Shown: one piece after another, positions 7,121-9,802 of the stretch
Layout: each line of letters opens with the position of its first letter
Numbering within the stretch: the first letter of the stretch is position 1
Assembly (NCBI GenBank): GCA_020050175.1
Contig: JAGVKY010000178.1
Location: 1-9,802 of the forward strand
Length of the DNA stretch: 9,802 nucleotides
Reading direction: 5' to 3'
Origin: Parachlamydiales bacterium
Lineage (GTDB): Bacteria; Chlamydiota; Chlamydiia; Chlamydiales; JAJFMK01
Translations under genes and position numbers: made by a program
Notes under the pieces: generated by a model
Database searches by the model: none
Told to the model about the DNA's origin: nothing
The model's input: only the letters and a program-made list of their open reading frames with translations

Positions 7121-7441
7121 TTAATCTATTGCACGGAGCTTTTCAGCAACGTAAGCGTTTAGACTCAATCCCATTGTTTTTGCTTGAAAAGCAAGCTTTG
7201 CATGTAATTCGGGAGGAATTCGCAGATTGAAAGTGCCTGAAAAGGTTCTTTCCGGTTTTTCACCCCTTTCTTTGCACCAGGCTAGATAATCGTTAACTGA
7301 TTCCTGAAACGCTTGCTCGAGCTCCTTCACACTTTTCCCCTGAAAGGTAATGATATCCCTCAAACCAACGACTTCACCATGAAAAATTTTGGCTTCATCG
7401 TCATATTCAACATGTCCGATATATCCTTTGTATTTCATCAT
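7121..7441 (-). CDS. hicB: HicB-family antitoxin with ribbon-helix-helix domain
   Basis: The 106-residue protein has the two-part HicB layout. Residues 1-60 form the HicB-like partial RNase H fold (YKGYIGHVEYDDEAKIFHGE, then ELEQAFQESVNDYL). Residues 66-104 form a ribbon-helix-helix DNA-binding domain, with strand FNLRI, then PPELHAKLAFQAKTMG and LSLNAYVAEKL. HicB binds and neutralises the HicA ribonuclease and represses its own operon by binding an upstream operator. Two adjacent ATGs (7439-7441 and 7436-7438) are possible starts; AAGGAG lies 11 and 14 bases before them. The start is two bases after the stop of the reconstructed hicA frame, which is the normal hicA-hicB order. The antitoxin is intact although the toxin is frameshifted. 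Confidence 0.92.
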   Translation of the reverse strand: MMKYKGYIGHVEYDDEAKIFHGEVVGLRDIITFQGKSVKELEQAFQESVNDYLAWCKERGEKPERTFSGTFNLRIPPELHAKLAFQAKTMGLSLNAYVAEKLRAID

Positions 7442-7443
7442 GG

Positions 7444-7709
7444 CTAATTCTTCTCCTTTGGGTTTATGCCCGCATTCTCCAAAAATTTTCTCAGTGAGAC
7501 TAGAGCTCCTTTATCTATCTCTTTTTAGGATGTGGTCGATGAAAAACCGCCCTAACACGATTAAGTGCTATCCTAACTCGCGACCCCTCTCCTTCTGTAA
7601 TTTCAGCTCCTAAAGAAATGAGGAGCTTCTCACAATCCTTCCAGACGAGATTTGACAAAGTCGGCGTTTTGAAAATCGCCTCCAAAGTGTTTTGATGCTT
7701 TTTATTCAT
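7444..7709 (-). pseudogene. hicA: HicA-family mRNA interferase toxin, truncated by a one-base frameshift
   Basis: The open frame from the ATG at 7707-7709 gives a typical HicA start (TLEAIFKTPTLSNLVWKDCE, then LGAEITEGEGSRVRIALN and AVFHRPHPKK) but stops at TAG 7515-7517 after 64 residues. Downstream, shifted by one base, the expected tail appears: EIDKGALVSLRKFLENAG, then INPKEKN, ending in TAG at 7444-7446. The break maps to a run of five A on the coding strand (7522-7526); a sixth A restores one frame of about 88 residues, the usual HicA length. HicA folds like a double-stranded RNA-binding domain and cleaves mRNA. The lost C-terminal part makes an active toxin doubtful. A homopolymer sequencing error would give the same picture. 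Promoter and operator lie directly upstream. Confidence 0.85.
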
Positions 7710-7730
7710 CCAAAAACTCTCACTAATCCA

Positions 7731-7759
7731 ATGGTACCAGAAAGTGGTACTATTTTCAA
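7731..7759 (-). promoter_or_regulatory. hicAB promoter with operator in the spacer
   Basis: On the minus strand TTGAAA (7754-7759) and TACCAT (7731-7736) are separated by 17 bases, a good sigma70-type pair 22 bases before the hicA ATG. An inverted repeat GTACCA-N5-TGGTAC (7734-7750) fills the spacer and enters the -10. This is where a HicB ribbon-helix-helix dimer would be expected to bind for autorepression. The binding is inferred. Confidence 0.6.
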
Positions 7760-7802
7760 GGGTTTTTTAAGATCTTTGCTTTAAGACACATAAATTCAAG
7801 CA

Positions 7803-8384
7803 CTACCTCAGAGTTTGGAAGTTGAAGTTGTCGAGGGTGAGGTGGGGGGAGGTTTGGTAGAAGTGGGAGAGTTTGGCGCGGAAGAGGGCGGCGCGTTTGG
7901 GGAGGCCTTGCTCACAGTAGGTTTTTACTTGGGTGTAGACTGCGAGTTTGAAGGCGTGAGTGTCCGATTCCGAGCTGTTAAGGTTATCGATGCTAACTTG
8001 GAAAGGAGAGCCTGCTGCTTCGGAAAGAATCCATTCCATCGCTTGGGGTTTGACTTCGACGCTTTGGAAAAGGGCTTGTTGGGCCGAGGTGCGGCCATCT
8101 GGCTCATACCAGTAGCCAAAATCGACGAGTTGTCGCCTTTTTTGGCCTGCGATTAGCCAATGGGCACATTCATGTAGCGCACTTGCAAAGAAACCGTGAG
8201 CAAAGAAGATTTCATTGTGAGGACGGTGTTCGTCTGCAGGGAGGTAGAGAGGCTCATCGTCCCCCTTAACTAGCCGAGTATTGTGGGTTGAGAAGAAGCA
8301 CTCGTTAAAAAGACTGATTAAATCTTCGTAATTGTGGAGGAGGACAGTGCGGCTCAATTCTTCCGTTTCAATCAGCTGCATCAT
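7803..8384 (-). CDS. epmC: EpmC-like elongation factor P hydroxylase (YfcM family)
   Basis: The 193-residue product closely follows E. coli EpmC: NTRLVKGDDEPLYLPAD (35-51), then FAHGFFASALHECAHWLIAG (61-80), LVDFGYWYEPDGR (86-98) and VEVKPQAMEW (109-118). The metal-site pattern HExxH is H71-E72-x-x-H75. In E. coli EpmC hydroxylates the lysyl-lysine of elongation factor P after EpmB and EpmA act; EF-P relieves ribosome stalling at polyproline. Those partners are not in this window. The start ATG overlaps the stop of the upstream Fic remnant as ATGA and has no visible Shine-Dalgarno sequence, so translation probably depends on coupling. The N-terminus is about 10 residues longer than in E. coli. 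The 3' third is rich in G-tract codons on the plus strand, but the frame is uninterrupted. The family call is firm; activity is inferred. Confidence 0.93.
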   Translation of the reverse strand: MMQLIETEELSRTVLLHNYEDLISLFNECFFSTHNTRLVKGDDEPLYLPADEHRPHNEIFFAHGFFASALHECAHWLIAGQKRRQLVDFGYWYEPDGRTSAQQALFQSVEVKPQAMEWILSEAAGSPFQVSIDNLNSSESDTHAFKLAVYTQVKTYCEQGLPKRAALFRAKLSHFYQTSPHLTLDNFNFQTLR

Positions 8385-8974
8385 AATGAGTTATTGTAAG
8401 GGCTATTCAGCTTTGTTTCTAGGTTTAGCCAGTAACGGGTGTGGCGGAGCTCGCCGGTTTTTACTAAGGCCCCCAGTTTTATTAGGTCGTTTAAGTCACG
8501 GGTGGCGGTGGCTTTTGAGGCTTTGGTGATGGCGATATAGTTTTCAGCGCTGAGGCCCCCTTTGAAGCCACTTGGTCCTTCAGAGAAAATTCTGAGGAGA
8601 GCTTTTTCTTTACGGGGGTTGATTTGACCTGAAAGGGCGGTGAGCATTTTGGACTTTTCAATGAGAAAATAGAGCATGTTCATTGAATCTTTCTGCCCTT
8701 CTAAGATCACTTCTGCAAAAAAGTTTACCCACTGCTCCGCCTCTAAAGTTTGATTACATTTTTCTAGAGAGGAGTAGTACTCCTTTTTTCGCTTCTCTAG
8801 GACTTTGGAGACAGCGATGAGTATCGGCCGCCCCACACCCTGAGAGAGGATTTTTTCCACAAGGAGACGGCCCATTCTACCCTCGCCCAAAAAGAAGTCT
8901 CTTTCTTGCTTGGAAATTGAAGCAGAATCCCAAATAAATTTTGGCCAATCAGGCAACTCCCAGTTCCAGGGCAT
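8381..8974 (-). pseudogene. Fic family protein lacking its catalytic core (internal in-frame deletion)
   Basis: The 197-residue frame begins like DUF4172-type Fic proteins (WNWELPDWPKFIWDSASIS, residues 3-21). It then jumps at residues 29/30 from DFFL straight to GEGRMGRLLVEKILSQ, the second half of the Fic motif HPFxDGNGRxGR. The usual intervening stretch, well over 100 residues, is missing: the inhibitory helix, most of the Fic fold and the catalytic His. What follows is normal for the family: LEKRKKEYYSSL, a helical linker, and a winged-helix domain with GFKGGLSAENYIAI and KATATRDLNDLIKLGALVKT (136-173), ending in RHTRYWLNL. AMP-transfer activity is not possible. The reading frame, ribosome site (AGGAG, 11 bases before the ATG) and two palindromic operators are intact, and the stop overlaps epmC. 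It may be a relic or a surviving DNA-binding regulator. Confidence 0.8.
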
Positions 8975-9001
8975 GAGTGATAGAACTCCTGTCTATAACT
9001 C
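8975..9001 (-). promoter_or_regulatory. Palindromic operator candidate, proximal copy
   Basis: A 27-base imperfect inverted repeat, on the minus strand GAGTTATAGAC-N5-TTCTATCACTC, ends exactly at the Fic-remnant ATG and contains its Shine-Dalgarno AGGAG. It matches the distal copy in ten of eleven bases of each arm. A protein bound here would block translation initiation signals or transcript start. Confidence 0.65.
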
Positions 9002-9019
9002 ATAATTATGGCGAAACAT

Positions 9020-9046
9020 GAGTTATAGAATGGGGTTCTATAACTC
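9020..9046 (-). promoter_or_regulatory. Palindromic operator candidate, distal perfect copy
   Basis: A perfect 27-base inverted repeat with arms GAGTTATAGAA and TTCTATAACTC and a five-base centre. It is spaced 45 bases centre to centre from the proximal copy. The 18-base gap between the copies holds CATAAT on the minus strand, a possible -10. Two matching sites in front of a gene with a C-terminal winged helix suggest autoregulation. Confidence 0.7.
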
Positions 9047-9080
9047 ACGTTTCTGTAAGAAACTGGAAATTAGGAGGTTA

Positions 9081-9470
9081 TTAGTTATTGAATGAGAGCT
9101 GGAGGGAGGTTTTCTTCCAGTAGACGTAGGAGGTGAGGAGGACGGTGAGGAGGATGGAGGGCATAACACACGTTCCTAGGCTGTCACCGTTGAAGACGTG
9201 GGAAGCGATGGCACCGATCATGTTGATGGTAAAACCGGCATAGGCCCACTCTTTGAGGAGGGTTGAGCGGTTAGTGACAATAGCGATTACGCCTAAAAGT
9301 TTGGCTGTACCAACAATTTTGGCAATGTAAAGAGGGTAACCCAGATGAAGGATCGCTTTGGAAAGTTCGGGCAGGGCCATTAGATATCCAACAGCCGACA
9401 TCAGCATGAGGAGGATAAAGGGTGTTGTCAACATCCAGTAAATAATCTTATCTTTTTTTTCAGAAGTCAT
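9081..9470 (-). CDS. DoxX-like four-helix membrane protein
   Basis: The 129-residue product has four hydrophobic segments (about 10-32, 44-65, 72-92 and 100-118) and the pattern of DoxX-like small membrane proteins: an N-terminal KIIYWMLTTPFILLMLMSA, then LGYPLYIAKIVGTAKLLGVIAI in the second helix, KEWAYAGFTINMIGAIASH and a short polar tail. Family roles are poorly known; some members act in thiosulfate or quinone-related redox reactions or stress responses, and no such role can be read from this sequence. I chose the ATG at 9468-9470 because AAGGGGA lies five bases upstream; the longer frame to 9623 adds a stretch without homology-like character. It is followed after 34 bases by the first Fic palindrome on the same strand. 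TATATT (9499-9504) is a possible -10. Confidence 0.8.
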   Translation of the reverse strand: MTSEKKDKIIYWMLTTPFILLMLMSAVGYLMALPELSKAILHLGYPLYIAKIVGTAKLLGVIAIVTNRSTLLKEWAYAGFTINMIGAIASHVFNGDSLGTCVMPSILLTVLLTSYVYWKKTSLQLSFNN

Positions 9471-9744
9471 GGAAATCCCCTTTTTTTTGGTTTTCACTAA
9501 TATACCAGAAAATAATGGAAAAAAATCTATGGGCCGGTTGGCTGCCAGAGGAGAACAGCTGTTTTGTGCGAGGCAAGGGCATAAGTAAGGAGGCTTGAAT
9601 TTCCAACACTTTATCGTAAGCACTAACCTTTCTCCAAAGTCTTTGAAAAAGGGACACCCTTTTTCGCCGTAACCCGAAGAGGCTCGATCAAATATATTTT
9701 TAATCCAAGTTTTAACAACCTCAAGTTTAATCTTCTCTTTGCTA

Positions 9745-9766
9745 CTAGTGCATAACCTTGCACTAG
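9745..9766. repeat. Perfect inverted repeat near the right edge
   Basis: CTAGTGCA (9745-9752) and TGCACTAG (9759-9766) are separated by TAACCT. No T tract follows on either strand, so it looks more like a protein-binding site than a terminator. It ends two bases before a plus-strand ATG. Confidence 0.5.
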
Positions 9767-9767
9767 A

Positions 9768-9802
9768 ATGAAAGGGCGAAATTTAGCTCTGCTCCCCAAA
9801 AA
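9768..9802 (+). CDS. Possible start of a gene running off the right edge
   Basis: The ATG at 9768-9770 opens eleven codons (MKGRNLALLPK) to the window edge with no stop. There is no Shine-Dalgarno sequence before it, and the palindrome lies directly upstream. The stretch is too short to assign a family, and it may be chance. Confidence 0.2.
   Translation, partial: MKGRNLALLPK

Larger units (their letters stand above)
9471..9802. other. Region without a convincing complete gene
   Basis: These 332 bases hold the DoxX-gene leader, a possible minus-strand promoter (TTGTTA 9713-9718, 16-base spacer, TATATT 9691-9696), and the inverted repeat and possible gene start listed separately. I see no tRNA and no long coding frame with believable composition. 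Confidence 0.5.

Noticed and set aside
7815..8156. Plus-strand frame of 113 codons rich in Glu, Val and Gly
   Set aside because: It is antisense to the well-supported EpmC gene and reflects its codon bias.
8797..9048. Minus-strand frame of 83 codons overlapping the Fic remnant start
   Set aside because: It translates the palindromes into repeated residues and overlaps the better-supported Fic frame; no family-like blocks.
9471..9623. Upstream extension of the DoxX-like frame
   Set aside because: The Cys- and Pro-rich extension is unlike the family, and a good Shine-Dalgarno sequence supports the ATG at 9468-9470.
1..9802. CRISPR array, tRNA or rRNA genes
   Set aside because: No regularly spaced repeats, cloverleaf-like blocks or rRNA-like conserved stretches were seen on either strand.

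Overview
The window looks like accessory-rich chromosome from a host-associated bacterium with a small respiratory chain. Base composition is moderate, roughly low-to-mid 40s percent GC by eye. Genes are tightly packed on the minus strand with overlapping starts and stops, and several accessory genes are broken. The mix of a bo3-type quinol oxidase, a decayed AAA ATPase with a nuclease-like C-terminus, Fic and HicAB/HEPN remnants and an EpmC-like protein would suit a chlamydia-like or Legionella-like intracellular bacterium. That placement is an inference and is not proven by the sequence.

Layout. Positions 1-385 (+) hold the tail of a degraded AAA ATPase. Positions 468-4174 (-) encode a complete cytochrome bo3 ubiquinol oxidase, cyoA-cyoB-cyoC-cyoD, with overlapping or nearly touching genes and no cyoE. 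Upstream on the same strand, 4246-5697, lies a flavin disulfide oxidoreductase of the Lpd/MerA type. Divergent from it is a YqeY protein (5802-6239, +). A GC-rich hairpin with a T tract on the minus strand separates this core block from an accessory block on the minus strand. That block contains a 39-codon small ORF (6298-6417), a frameshifted AbiU2-like HEPN gene (6455-7083), a HicAB toxin-antitoxin locus whose toxin is frameshifted (7121-7709), an EpmC-like protein (7803-8384), a Fic protein that has lost its catalytic core (8381-8974), two 27-bp palindromes (8975-9046) and a DoxX-like membrane protein (9081-9470). The right edge (9471-9802) contains no convincing complete gene but has a perfect inverted repeat.

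How it fits together. The oxidase should take electrons from ubiquinol and reduce oxygen while building a proton gradient. Its catalytic subunit keeps all heme and CuB ligands and the D-channel, but both polar residues of the K-channel segment are replaced (Thr to Ala, Lys to Gln), which is the most unusual core-metabolism signal here. In the accessory block, four genes related to toxin, defence or AAA ATPase families each carry a different lesion, while the antitoxin, the hicAB operator and the Fic-linked palindromes stay intact. The Fic remnant is still in frame, keeps its DNA-binding domain, sits directly behind two palindromes and overlaps epmC by four bases. It may therefore survive as a regulator of its own operon and of epmC; this is a hypothesis.
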